From Bradyrhizobium sp. dw_411 (lineage in GTDB: Bacteria; Pseudomonadota; Alphaproteobacteria; Rhizobiales; Xanthobacteraceae), in contig NZ_JAAVUY010000004.1 in the NCBI RefSeq assembly GCF_018449695.1, positions 310,001 through 374,000 on the forward strand: a DNA stretch of 64,000 nt, read 5' to 3'. Under the pieces are notes generated by a model. The model ran no database searches. It was not told where the DNA came from and was given only the letters and a program-made list of their open reading frames with translations. Position 1 is the stretch's first letter, and each line of letters opens with the position of its first letter. The translations under genes and the position numbers were made by a program. Shown here piece by piece: positions 15,997 to 23,990 of this stretch.

Positions 15997-16095
15997 GCCT
16001 CATGGTTCAAGACGCGCGAAGACGCGCTCCTCACCATGAGGGTCTGAGTCCTCATCCTGAGGAGCATCGCGAAAGCGATGCGTCTCGAAGGATGG
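15997..16095. repeat. Two adjoining dispersed palindromes (CCTCATGGT and CCTCATCCT types)
   Basis: CCTCATGGT...ACCATGAGG encloses GACGCGCGAAGACGCGCTC (15998-16042). It is followed by CCTCATCCTGAGGAGC...CTCGAAGGATGG (16050-16095). Both are common Bradyrhizobium intergenic units. They lie between gst and the convergent PilZ gene. Confidence 0.72.
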
Positions 16096-16120
16096 ATGCG
16101 CCATTAAACTGGAAAATGCG

Positions 16121-16381
16121 TTACCTGACGAACTTCACGCCGAACGATTTTCCGCGGCGCCAGACCACTTCGCAAGCACGGCCGGTGCGGGCGTCGCGCG
16201 AGAAGGCGAGCCGCAGCTTGCCGGTGAGCACCGAGGCATCGTCGAGCGTGATCTTCGCACCGGAGTTCGACAAATCCTGCACCACGCATTGGCGCGCCGC
16301 AAAGCCGCCATCGAGGGTGACCCACCCCGGCTGGTGCAGCGATCTGCGCGCTTCGCGCTTCTTGTTGTTCAGGGCGGCCAT
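16121..16381 (-). CDS. PilZ domain protein
   Basis: 86 aa, a single PilZ domain, from the ATG at 16381. The c-di-GMP signature is complete: an Arg-rich N-terminal switch (REARRS) and DLSNSGA in place of D/NxSxxG, followed by a beta-barrel with VVWRRGKSFGVKFV at the end. It probably binds c-di-GMP and relays it to an unknown partner. It stands alone, so no target can be named. Confidence 0.9.
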   Translation of the reverse strand: MAALNNKKREARRSLHQPGWVTLDGGFAARQCVVQDLSNSGAKITLDDASVLTGKLRLAFSRDARTGRACEVVWRRGKSFGVKFVR

Positions 16382-16715
16382 GGCGTTTCCGGTAAACAAT
16401 GCTCAGGGTACAGCCCTACCCCGTTAGGCTTAAAAAGCCGTTGCAAAACCTGCTCGAATTGACCGCATCTCCCGGATCGAGGCCCGTTCATATTGCGGGG
16501 AAAACCAGCTTCCGGGCGGCTTGCCCGGCCGCGCAAACGCCACTATACGTTCGCCCGCTGGCTCAAGGATCAATTCGCCCGATCCGGGTCCGGCACGGCG
16601 CCACCGCGGCCTCAACGCGTTGATTTGCCGATACTATTTGCCTTGAATGCCGTGCGAAACGGCGGCGCCATGACCGGTCGGTCTTCCGACTCGATCCTGG
16701 CGATCCAACGTTTTC
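16382..16715. other. Intergenic stretch between PilZ gene and tRNA-Glu
   Basis: No gene, repeat or RNA recognised. It must hold the promoters of both flanking divergent genes, but I could not pick -35/-10 boxes with confidence. Confidence 0.5.
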
Positions 16716-16790
16716 GCTCCCTTCGTCTATCGGTTAGGACGCCACCCTTTCACGGTGGAGAGAGCGGTTCGATTCCGCTAGGGAGCGCCA
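16716..16790 (+). tRNA. tRNA-Glu (UUC)
   Basis: Acceptor GCTCCCT pairs with AGGGAGC. The anticodon stem CCACC/GGTGG encloses a loop with TTC, and the T arm is AGCGG-TTCGATT-CCGCT. Discriminator G and an encoded CCA end the gene. Confidence 0.96.
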
Positions 16791-16836
16791 CCACCATCGC
16801 TCAGCCCTAATAACTGCCGCGCGGAGCGATCCAGCC

Positions 16837-17478
16837 TCACCCATGCCAGTGCGAGTGGCGGATGACGCTGCAGAAATTCCCGCGTTTGAAATGTGAGTCT
16901 TTATCGGCGAGCACGTCGGCCTTGACGTTGCCAAAGGTCGTCTCCGGCTTGTGCTTGATGCCGTCGTAGAACGCCTGGATGATGTCTTCCTTGAAGTGCG
17001 GCGTTCGCGGAAAAGCCTTCACGACTGCCTCACGCTCGGCGTCGGAATATTCGCGATAGGTCAGGCCCAGCACATCCATCTCGACGCCGGCCGTCACCAG
17101 CGCGACCACCGGGTGCATGTGTTTGGGAATGCCGGGCGTCGTGTGCAGCGCGATCGCCGTCCAGACCGTATCGATATCGGCTTGCGTGATGCCTTGCCGC
17201 TTGAGGAAATCCCGTGCGGCGTTGGCGCCGTCCACCTCGAAGCGTTCGTCTGCGCTGCTGTGCGCTTTGGTCAGGCCCATGTCGTGGAACATGGCGCCCG
17301 TATAAAGCAGTTCCGGGTCGAACTTCAGGCCGCGGCGTTCGCCGGCCAGCGCGCCGAACAGATAGACCCGGCTCGAATGGTTGAACAGCAGTTCGGTTTC
17401 GGTGTCGCGAACGATTTCGGTCACTTCGCGAGCCAGTCTGCTGTCGGGGATCTTGATGGCATGAGTTGCAATGGTCAT
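16837..17478 (-). CDS. HD-domain metal-dependent hydrolase
   Basis: 213 aa from the ATG at 17478, with GGAGG 8 nt upstream. HD signature residues are seen: the first His in FNHSSRVYLFG, the HD pair in GAMFHDMGLTK, and later conserved His in ALHTTPGIPKHMHP. The family includes cyanamide-hydratase-like enzymes and phosphohydrolases, so the substrate is open. It is divergently transcribed from a GlxA-type regulator with a shared 96-bp control region. That layout suggests the regulator controls this gene. Confidence 0.85.
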   Translation of the reverse strand: MTIATHAIKIPDSRLAREVTEIVRDTETELLFNHSSRVYLFGALAGERRGLKFDPELLYTGAMFHDMGLTKAHSSADERFEVDGANAARDFLKRQGITQADIDTVWTAIALHTTPGIPKHMHPVVALVTAGVEMDVLGLTYREYSDAEREAVVKAFPRTPHFKEDIIQAFYDGIKHKPETTFGNVKADVLADKDSHFKRGNFCSVIRHSHWHG

Positions 17479-17525
17479 TGGGTGAACCTCCGTTTTTGGC
17501 CCTCCCCACTCTAGAAATCCCGGGT

Positions 17526-17564
17526 AATGTCCTATATAGTCGCGATACGACGAATATGGACATT
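17526..17564. promoter_or_regulatory. Concentric dyad in the HD-domain/GlxA divergent promoter
   Basis: AATGTCC (17526-17532) and GGACATT (17558-17564) are perfect inverted arms. Inside them GTCG (17539-17542) and CGAC (17548-17551) form a second inverted pair with exactly the same centre (17545) and 6-nt gaps on both sides. It lies 11 bp before the regulator's ATG, well placed for autoregulation. Confidence 0.6.
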
Positions 17565-17574
17565 TGACCCGGTT

Positions 17575-18573
17575 ATGAGACACGCATCCATTCCCAAGAC
17601 ATCTGCTCCCAAGAAAATCGGCATCCTGGCTCTGCCGGGCGTGCAGATGCTCGACGTCGCGGGCCCACTCGATGTCTTTGCCGAGGCCAATGTGCAGTCG
17701 GGCAGCAACGCCTATGCGCCCTGCGTGATTTCGACGGTCGAGGGCCCAATCGTCAGTTCATCCGGTTTGCGAATTCTTCCCGACATCGTTCTCGGTACTC
17801 ACACACTTTCTGCCTTCGACACGCTGCTGGTGGCAGGCGCGCCGCATCTTGGCAAAATCCCGGCCGATCCGGCGCTGCTCGACTGGCTGCGCCGGCATGC
17901 GCCGAAAAGCCGCCGCTTCGGCTCGGTCTGCAGCGGCGCCATGTTGCTGGCGGCGACCGGATTGCTCGATGGGCGGCGCATCACCACGCATTGGGCGATG
18001 GCCGAACAACTCGCCCACTTGTTTCCGGAGGTCCTGATCGAGATCGATGCGCTTCACGTCCGCGACGATCAGATCCGCACCGCCGCGGGCGTCACAGCCG
18101 GGCTCGATCTGGCGCTTGCGCTGGTCGAGGAGGATCTCGGCCGCGAGATCGCCAAGAAGATCGCGTCGCAACTGGTGATGTTTTTCAAACGCCCCGGCGG
18201 CCAACTCCAGTTCAGCCGGCGTGGCGAGACCAATCCCGTCGGCCGGTCGGCGCTTCAGGAAATCCAGCGTTGGGTGGCCGCACATCCGGCCGAAGACACC
18301 AGCCTGGCCGCGCTGGCCGGCCGCGCCGGCCTCAGCCCGCGTCATTTCGCGCGACTGTTCCGGCAGGAAATCGGCATGACGCCGGCCGCGTGGGTGGAAA
18401 CGGTGCGGATCGACGCCGCGCGCCGCATGCTCGAGGGCGGCGAGCGACCCAAGCAGGCGGCGGCCGCTTGCGGTTTTGTTGACATCGATACGTTCCGCCG
18501 CGCCTTCCAGCGCCAAGTCGGTGTCACGCCTGCGGAGTATCGACGCCGCTACGAATTGGCGGACGCCGCGTGA
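17575..18573 (+). CDS. GlxA-family transcriptional regulator (DJ-1/PfpI + AraC HTH)
   Basis: 332 aa from the ATG at 17575. Residues about 10-180 are a DJ-1/PfpI-like domain with PGVQMLDVAGPLDVFAEAN and the nucleophile-elbow-like SVCSGAMLLAATGLLDGR. Residues about 225-325 are an AraC-type double HTH: LAALAGRAGLSPRHFARLF, then VGVTPAEYRRRY. The DJ-1 part probably binds a small ligand. It is divergent from the HD-domain hydrolase. A hairpin CGCCCTT/AAGGGCG at 18580-18600 follows the stop and may help end the transcript. Confidence 0.92.
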   Translation: MRHASIPKTSAPKKIGILALPGVQMLDVAGPLDVFAEANVQSGSNAYAPCVISTVEGPIVSSSGLRILPDIVLGTHTLSAFDTLLVAGAPHLGKIPADPALLDWLRRHAPKSRRFGSVCSGAMLLAATGLLDGRRITTHWAMAEQLAHLFPEVLIEIDALHVRDDQIRTAAGVTAGLDLALALVEEDLGREIAKKIASQLVMFFKRPGGQLQFSRRGETNPVGRSALQEIQRWVAAHPAEDTSLAALAGRAGLSPRHFARLFRQEIGMTPAAWVETVRIDAARRMLEGGERPKQAAAACGFVDIDTFRRAFQRQVGVTPAEYRRRYELADAA

Positions 18574-18692
18574 TTTTGTCGCCCTTGCTGCGAAAGGGCG
18601 CGATCACCGCAGCATCAAGATTCTTTTAGGTGCCAAGCCCGGAACCTGCTGGTATTGCGTGACTTGCGTTACCGAAACACAGGGAGGAACGC

Positions 18693-18989
18693 ATGACGAA
18701 ATTGAAACTCTTGGTTGGGACCGCCGTCGTCTTTTCGATGCTGGCAGGACCTGCAATGGCCCGTCGCTACACATCCTCCCGTCCGGTCCAGAGCGTCTAT
18801 TGTGCGACCCGGGAAATGGGCAATCCCCACAGCCAATACTGCGATTATCAGGCCTGGAGCCAATGGCGGAGGTTTGGCAGTTGGGACTCCAGGCTCGACA
18901 ATGCCTGCCTGGCCAACCCGGCTTACATTCCCGGCGAATGCGGCCGCGATGCGCAGGGCAATGTGCTGTTTCCGCGGAATGTGTACTGA
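18693..18989 (+). CDS. Small secreted protein of unknown function
   Basis: 98 aa, with GGGAGG 5 nt before the ATG. Signal peptide ends near GPAMARR. The mature part has four cysteines (YCATREMG, YCDYQ, NACLAN, ECGRD), likely two disulfides, and several aromatic residues. The type is common in Bradyrhizobium. It ends 26 bp before the M20 hydrolase start, so co-transcription is possible. Confidence 0.75.
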   Translation: MTKLKLLVGTAVVFSMLAGPAMARRYTSSRPVQSVYCATREMGNPHSQYCDYQAWSQWRRFGSWDSRLDNACLANPAYIPGECGRDAQGNVLFPRNVY

Positions 18990-19015
18990 AGGGCATGACC
19001 TGATAGAACGGGTCC

Positions 19016-20248
19016 ATGCCTGACCATCGCTTGCAGGCCGACGGCGCACGGGTCCTGGCTGATCTCAATGCGCTGCGCGGCATCGGCACCTACAAGACCG
19101 GTGTTCACAAACCGACCTTCTCCGAGCCGCATCTGCGCTCGCTGGAATGGCTGGCGCAGCGCCTGCCCGATGCCGGGCTCACGGCCGAGATCGACGGCAT
19201 CGGCAATGTGCTGGGCACAAGCGCAAAACCCGGCCGCAAATTGCTGGCCGGCTCGCACCTCGAAAGCCAGAATTTTGCCGGCTGGCTCGATGGCCCGCTC
19301 GGCGTGATCTATGCGCTCGAAGCCGCGCGCGTTCTCAATCCCGATCCCGGCATCGACGGCGCCGTTGAAGTCGCATCCTGGTGCGACGAGGAAGGCCATT
19401 TCGGAAGTTTTCTCGGCAGCCGGTCCTATATCGGCAATGTCAGCGAAGCCGATATCGACGCGGCGCGCGACCGCAGCAGCGGCCGGACGATGCGCGATGC
19501 GCTGCGTGACGCTGGCCTCGCCGGCCGGCCGCGCATCACCGCCGATGCCAAGCGGCATATCGGATATCTCGAGGCCCATATCGAACAAGGCCAGCGGCTG
19601 GAGAGCAGCGGGCTTGCGATCGGTATCGTGACTTCCATCGTCGGCATCTGGCAATACCGCATCACATTCACCGGCGAGCAAAATCACGCCGGCACGACTC
19701 GGATGGATGTACGCAAAGACGCCGGCCTGGCGCTGGCGCGGTTTTGCGTCGATATCGATGAGCGCTTTCCCGCCGTTAGCGGACCGCGCACCGTATGGAC
19801 CACCGGACGCATCACGCTCGATCCCGGCGCGCCGAGCATCATTCCCGGCCACGCGGAAATGCTGTTCCAGATGCGCGACGACGATCCCGCTGTCATTGCC
19901 CGGCTGGAGGATCTGCTGCAAAGCATAGCCGCCCAGGTCAGCGCACAGGGCCGCTGCAATGTCGCGATCGAGCGCATTCGCACCGGCGCCCCCGCCTTGA
20001 TGGACGCCGGCTTCCAGCAAGCGATTGAAGCGGCGAGCCGCGCATTGGCCGGTGGAAGGTCCGAGCGCATGCCGAGCGGCGCCGGCCATGACGCCCAGGT
20101 TCTCGCCACCATCATGCCGGCCGGCATGCTGTTCGTCCCGTCGATCGGCGGCATCAGCCATCACTGGAGCGAGAATACTGATGATGCCGATATCGTCACG
20201 GGGGCGCAGGTGTTCGTGGACACATGCCGGCGCCTGCTGACGGCATAA
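19016..20248 (+). CDS. M20-family amidohydrolase (allantoate/N-carbamoyl-amino-acid type)
   Basis: 410 aa. The hydantoinase/carbamoylase branch of M20 is shown by GSHLESQ, LDGPLGV, WCDEEGHFGSF, EAHIEQG and PSGAGHDAQ, the five metal-site regions. Such enzymes split ureido or carbamoyl amino acids and release ammonia and CO2. The first motif is GSHLES where GSHxD is usual, so Glu stands near a metal-site position; the substrate may differ. The dimerisation domain (about 210-330) contains NHAGTTRMDVRKDAG. No other purine or pyrimidine-breakdown gene adjoins it. Confidence 0.88.
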   Translation: MPDHRLQADGARVLADLNALRGIGTYKTGVHKPTFSEPHLRSLEWLAQRLPDAGLTAEIDGIGNVLGTSAKPGRKLLAGSHLESQNFAGWLDGPLGVIYALEAARVLNPDPGIDGAVEVASWCDEEGHFGSFLGSRSYIGNVSEADIDAARDRSSGRTMRDALRDAGLAGRPRITADAKRHIGYLEAHIEQGQRLESSGLAIGIVTSIVGIWQYRITFTGEQNHAGTTRMDVRKDAGLALARFCVDIDERFPAVSGPRTVWTTGRITLDPGAPSIIPGHAEMLFQMRDDDPAVIARLEDLLQSIAAQVSAQGRCNVAIERIRTGAPALMDAGFQQAIEAASRALAGGRSERMPSGAGHDAQVLATIMPAGMLFVPSIGGISHHWSENTDDADIVTGAQVFVDTCRRLLTA

Positions 20249-20294
20249 GCGTCGCCCTTGAGCGCCCGCGTCCAACCTCAGTCACTTCGGCAGT

Positions 20295-20510
20295 TCAAGC
20301 CGGCAATTCGCCTGACTGTTTTAATGCCGCGGCCGGTTTGGCGAGATCGTTCGCCAATTGCCTGAGCACCGCCGGATCACGGCTCGACAGCAGCCTGGCA
20401 AATTCATCCAACTCGAAGGGAAGATCAGAGAAGCCGGGAGCCGGCTGGCGCCATGCCCATTTGCGTCGAATCCATATGCGTAAACGGCGTAACATTGTCG
20501 ACCCCGCCAT
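20295..20510 (-). CDS. Small basic-headed protein of unknown function
   Basis: 71 aa. The first 20 residues are Arg/Trp-rich (MLRRLRIWIRRKWAW) and the rest is an acidic helix (LPFELDEFARLLSSRDPAVL). AGGTG lies 8 nt before the ATG at 20510; an alternative ATG is at 20495. No known domain recognised. Confidence 0.5.
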   Translation of the reverse strand: MAGSTMLRRLRIWIRRKWAWRQPAPGFSDLPFELDEFARLLSSRDPAVLRQLANDLAKPAAALKQSGELPA

Positions 20511-20627
20511 TTTGCAATCACCTGCTGGAAGCCTTGCAGGAATGATTGGCTAGAATGATTGGAACGTCATCGACGTCAAACGGTTCCGGAGCGCCGGCAT
20601 CAGGCCAGAAATTTTAGAATTGCATCG

Positions 20628-20849
20628 TCACTTCGGCGCCGCGGCCTGACCGGATTGGATATAGGGACCGGTCTGGATTCGACGAAGCACCGTCGCAACG
20701 TCTTCTTCGAAGGGGACGAGATGCTCCCGGCCGAACAGGATCGCCGATCCCGTGCCCTGCCCCGGCTGAACCATCAGGATTTGATCGAGGTTCACCAGAA
20801 CCTCTCGTGCGGGTGGGCCCGGACGTTTGAGTGCGATGAAGGTAGCCAT
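20628..20849 (-). CDS. Small protein with FlbD-like beta pattern, unknown function
   Basis: 73 aa. Alternating strands with REVLVNLDQILMVQPG, SAILFGREHLVPFEED and VATVLRRIQ recall the N-(D/H)xI...V layout of FlbD-type or LytTR-edge folds. The similarity is weak, and no flagellar gene is near. A G-rich stretch precedes the ATG. Confidence 0.55.
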   Translation of the reverse strand: MATFIALKRPGPPAREVLVNLDQILMVQPGQGTGSAILFGREHLVPFEEDVATVLRRIQTGPYIQSGQAAAPK

Positions 20850-20960
20850 TTTATTGCCCCCGGTTCGGCGCGCCTGAAATCCGCTGACGCCGGGAACCTA
20901 GGCCATGTCCGTTGAAAAGGGCAACGGAATCCGTCGCGGCCTCGCCGGGAGGGGTGCGGC

Positions 20961-21137
20961 CTATCGCGCCGGCTCTATGACGTTGCAGTTGGTGCGTCCC
21001 GACATCAGGCAATCCTGCATCTTGCTGGCTGCGGTCAGCTCGTGCGCCAGCCACAGCCCCACCACCAACAGCACAACCGCAATCAGCAGTCCCGCCATCG
21101 CCGGGCCGCGATTTTCCTGTTGTTCGGGTTCACTCAT
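20961..21137 (-). CDS. Small single-span membrane protein
   Basis: 58 aa from the ATG at 21137. Polar head MSEPEQQENRG, one transmembrane helix (about residues 13-34, AMAGLLIAVVLLVVGLWLAH), then a tail with two cysteines (MQDCLMSGRTNCNVIEP). The tail resembles small Bradyrhizobium membrane proteins of unknown function. Confidence 0.65.
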   Translation of the reverse strand: MSEPEQQENRGPAMAGLLIAVVLLVVGLWLAHELTAASKMQDCLMSGRTNCNVIEPAR

Positions 21138-21228
21138 CGCAGGGGCACCTTTGCAAGTCTTTATATTTGAGGAGTTTCTTGGTTGATCTGTCACTCACCG
21201 CATTTGTCGGAACGATACAGGAGTCCGT

Positions 21229-21447
21229 TCAGCGCCGTCCCCAGGGAACGGGCGCCCATACGCGTTCGTGAAGGTAATACCACGCAATTTTGGTGATGAT
21301 CTCCATACCGGCAATTGAGCTGGCGATCGCGACCTTGCCGGTGAAAAACCAGCTGATCGCAAACGTATCGAGCGTTCCCAATGTTCGCCAACTGACGGCC
21401 TTGAGGATCGATCGCGTATGCGTCTCTGCTCCATGGAATAAAACCAC
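21229..21447 (-). CDS. DUF2061 membrane protein
   Basis: 72 aa from a GTG at 21447, set by GGGAGG 8 nt upstream. The frame is open further upstream, but that part is not protein-like. The DUF2061 pattern is clear: RSILKAVSWRTLGTLDTF, then a first helix ISWFFTGKVAIASSIAG and EIITKIAWYYLHERVW. Two transmembrane segments. Family function unknown. Confidence 0.85.
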   Translation of the reverse strand: MVLFHGAETHTRSILKAVSWRTLGTLDTFAISWFFTGKVAIASSIAGMEIITKIAWYYLHERVWAPVPWGRR

Positions 21448-21677
21448 CCGGCGCGCCTCCCTGGCTTTTCTTTGACACAACCTATCATGCGTCGCGCAGC
21501 GCCATGCCGCGCACCGGTAAATCCCGCTTTGCAGAATCGTCCGTGGACACGAATAGCGATTGAGGGCAATTTGGCTGGAGGAATCGATTAAACGCCTCGA
21601 TTTAACTAAATAATCGTAACCTGCGTGGGATACGCAGACGTTCGTGATTGGTTTCATCTGTTATCGACGAGGTTGAA

Positions 21678-21947
21678 ATGAAAATCTTTGCCGTGCTGGT
21701 TGCGGTTTGCGCATTGTCTTCGCCCGCTCTCGCCCAGAACTGCAGGGGGACGCCTGATGTCGATGGCCGGCTGGCCTGCCACGACAACTACGCACCCGCC
21801 GAGAAATCGACGTTGCCAAAACCCTCGTCGCCGGCGCCGGCAAGGGCGTCCGCGGGGAAGCCCGACCCCAATGCTTACATCGATGAAATCAGCGCCGAAG
21901 ACGCGCGGATGCAGGCGCAGTTGAAGAACATCTGCCGGGGTTGCTGA
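21678..21947 (+). CDS. Small secreted protein ending in ICRGC
   Basis: 89 aa from the ATG at 21678. Signal peptide residues 1-19 (ending SSPALAQ), two cysteines early in the mature part, a Pro/Ala/Ser linker, and a C-terminal helix ending LKNICRGC. The same end (DPN...ED...K-x-ICRGC) occurs in the unlinked protein at 37301-37552. Periplasmic or surface location; function unknown. Confidence 0.72.
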   Translation: MKIFAVLVAVCALSSPALAQNCRGTPDVDGRLACHDNYAPAEKSTLPKPSSPAPARASAGKPDPNAYIDEISAEDARMQAQLKNICRGC

Positions 21948-22175
21948 ACGGAAGTTCGACGGCGAAAACGCGCGCCGGCTGACTTGATCCTGCGGCGGCG
22001 GGCCGCTCAGCCAAAAACGAAAGCCAATCCGGAAAGTGGCGAATAAGCCACATTTGTCCCCGAATGCGCGGTTTTTGTGCCAAACTTCATCTCGGGGACG
22101 AGAAAACGGCGTAATCGCCCCAGATGTGTGGCGCCGGTGCCCGGTCCTCCAGACGTGGTCGTATGCGTTCGCTAG

Positions 22176-23213
22176 ATGTTTATCCTTGAATCCCTTCCGA
22201 CCGTGATCGGCACCGCCGCGGTGGCGCCTGCATTGCTGATCCTGTGGCTGGTGGTCGCCGCCGACGAGCGGCCCGGACCGCCCGCCAAAGTATGGACCGC
22301 CTTTGTGTTCGGCGCCGCCAGCATCTCGCTGTTGGGAATTCTGCGCGCGCCTTTCCTGTCGCTGCTCACGGCTCCCGAAAACCCATGGCTCGCGCAGGCG
22401 ATGCATTCGCTGTTCGGCGTCGCCCTCCCCGAGGAAACCGTCAAGATCCTGGTCATCGTCGCGGTTTCGGCGCGGCGCAGCCGCTTCGCCGACCCGATGG
22501 ACACCGTGGTCTATGGCGCGGCCGCCGGCCTCGGTTTTGCGGCTTACGAAAACCTCGCTTATCTCGTGCAGCATGCCGAGATGTGGCAATCGCTGGCGGC
22601 GTTGCGCAGCGTTCTGACCGTGCCATTCCACGGCGCGCTCGGCGTCATCGCCGGCGCGTACCTCGCAATCGCGCGATCCGGCAATGCCCTCGGCGCCCAC
22701 CGGTATCACCGTGACCGGGCACGCTTCGTGAGCGGAATCTTGATCGTGTTGGCGCCCGTCGCACTCCATGCCGGTTTCGATTTCCCGCTGCTGGTGCTGC
22801 AGAAGAATCCGGACCTAGAATCGTCGACCCGTTTCATATTGGGGGCCGCCAGCGTCCTGATCGGATTCAGTTCGATCGGCTTTGCAATACGGCTGGTGCG
22901 GCGGCTCGGCCGTCACCACGCGCCGCGCACCGACGTCGCGCGCGAGCGGCTCAGCCAGTTGCGCCGGATGTGGGCGATGTTGGTGGTGGGCGGCGGCGCG
23001 GGGTTTGCCGGCGTGGCTTTCGTGCTGTCGTCGATCCATCGCTGGCTCCTCAATCCGGATCGCAACATGGCGATGGTGCTGATTCCGGTCGGACTGGTCT
23101 CGATCCTGGTCGGCATCGCGCTGCTGGTGGTCACCACCACGATCTATTTCCTCGGCCGAGACCGGATGCGCACGACTGCACAGGGCTTTTCATCCGCGCC
23201 CAATCGCGGTTGA
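22176..23213 (+). CDS. PrsW-family intramembrane metalloprotease
   Basis: 345 aa, about eight to nine transmembrane segments. The PrsW active-site motifs are all seen: PEETVKIL (EExxK), YGAAAGLGFAAYEN, PFHGALGVIAG and LHAGFDF. Relatives cut anti-sigma factors or other membrane proteins; the substrate here is unknown and no anti-sigma gene adjoins it. An extra C-terminal part (about 225-345) has further helices and a basic linker RERLSQLRRMW. Confidence 0.87.
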   Translation: MFILESLPTVIGTAAVAPALLILWLVVAADERPGPPAKVWTAFVFGAASISLLGILRAPFLSLLTAPENPWLAQAMHSLFGVALPEETVKILVIVAVSARRSRFADPMDTVVYGAAAGLGFAAYENLAYLVQHAEMWQSLAALRSVLTVPFHGALGVIAGAYLAIARSGNALGAHRYHRDRARFVSGILIVLAPVALHAGFDFPLLVLQKNPDLESSTRFILGAASVLIGFSSIGFAIRLVRRLGRHHAPRTDVARERLSQLRRMWAMLVVGGGAGFAGVAFVLSSIHRWLLNPDRNMAMVLIPVGLVSILVGIALLVVTTTIYFLGRDRMRTTAQGFSSAPNRG

Positions 23214-23384
23214 GCCTTGTTGAATCTTGCTGTGTCTTGTCGATTCCTAAGATCAAAAGGCTCTGCGCAAGCCCGCCGCAGAAGTCGTTGATTTTACTCA
23301 ACCCGCGTTCGAAACATATTTGCCCACACAGCGTTTGCGCACGCTATATAGAAGCCATCGCAGCGCCGCACCGGGAGCATCGCC

Positions 23385-23981
23385 ATGACCCTTCCCCAAG
23401 ACACACCGCAAGGCATTCCTCACGACATCACCGCCCTGCAAGCCAAAATGAGTGCGGCGGTTCGCGCGCATTGGAAGGCCTTCCTGATCGAGGGCATTTT
23501 GCTGGCGGTGCTGGGACTGGCCGCGATGATCGTGCCGCCGCTGGCGAGTCTCGCGGTCACGATTTTTCTTGGCTGGATGTTTCTGGTCAGCGGCATCGGC
23601 GGGCTCATACTGACATTCTGGGCCCGGCAGATGCCGGGCTTCTGGTGGTCGCTGATTTCAGCCGTGCTGGCCATTGGCGCCGGCATCATCCTGCTGGCGC
23701 AGCCGGTGCAGGGCACGCTGACCCTGACGATCGTGGTCGGTGCTTATTTTCTCGCCGAGGGCGTCGCCACCATCATGTATGCGCTGGAACATCGCCGCGA
23801 ATTGTCGGAGCGATGGTCCTGGCTTCTGGTCGGCGGGCTGATGGATATCCTGATCGCGGGCATCATCATCGCGGGATTGCCGGGGTCGGCGCTCTGGGCG
23901 GTCGGTCTGCTGGTCGGCATCAACATGCTGTTTGGCGGCGCGACCCTGATCGGCATGGCGCTCGCCGCACGCAAGAGCTGA
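23385..23981 (+). CDS. HdeD family (DUF308) membrane protein
   Basis: 198 aa with six transmembrane segments in three hairpins, starting after a polar 30-residue head. Repeated ...G-W-x-F-L-x-SGI-x-GLI and GAYFLAEGVATIMYA are HdeD/DUF308 features. HdeD is linked to acid stress in enterobacteria; the role here is not shown. It ends 10 bp before the stop of the convergent cusA. Confidence 0.87.
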   Translation: MTLPQDTPQGIPHDITALQAKMSAAVRAHWKAFLIEGILLAVLGLAAMIVPPLASLAVTIFLGWMFLVSGIGGLILTFWARQMPGFWWSLISAVLAIGAGIILLAQPVQGTLTLTIVVGAYFLAEGVATIMYALEHRRELSERWSWLLVGGLMDILIAGIIIAGLPGSALWAVGLLVGINMLFGGATLIGMALAARKS

Positions 23982-23990
23982 TCCAGGACG

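Noticed and set aside
15182..16003. Minus-strand frame opposite glutathione S-transferase
   Set aside because: Antisense shadow; GST signature is clear on the plus strand.
18923..20275. 450-codon minus-strand frame opposite the M20 hydrolase
   Set aside because: Antisense shadow; the plus strand carries all M20 motifs.
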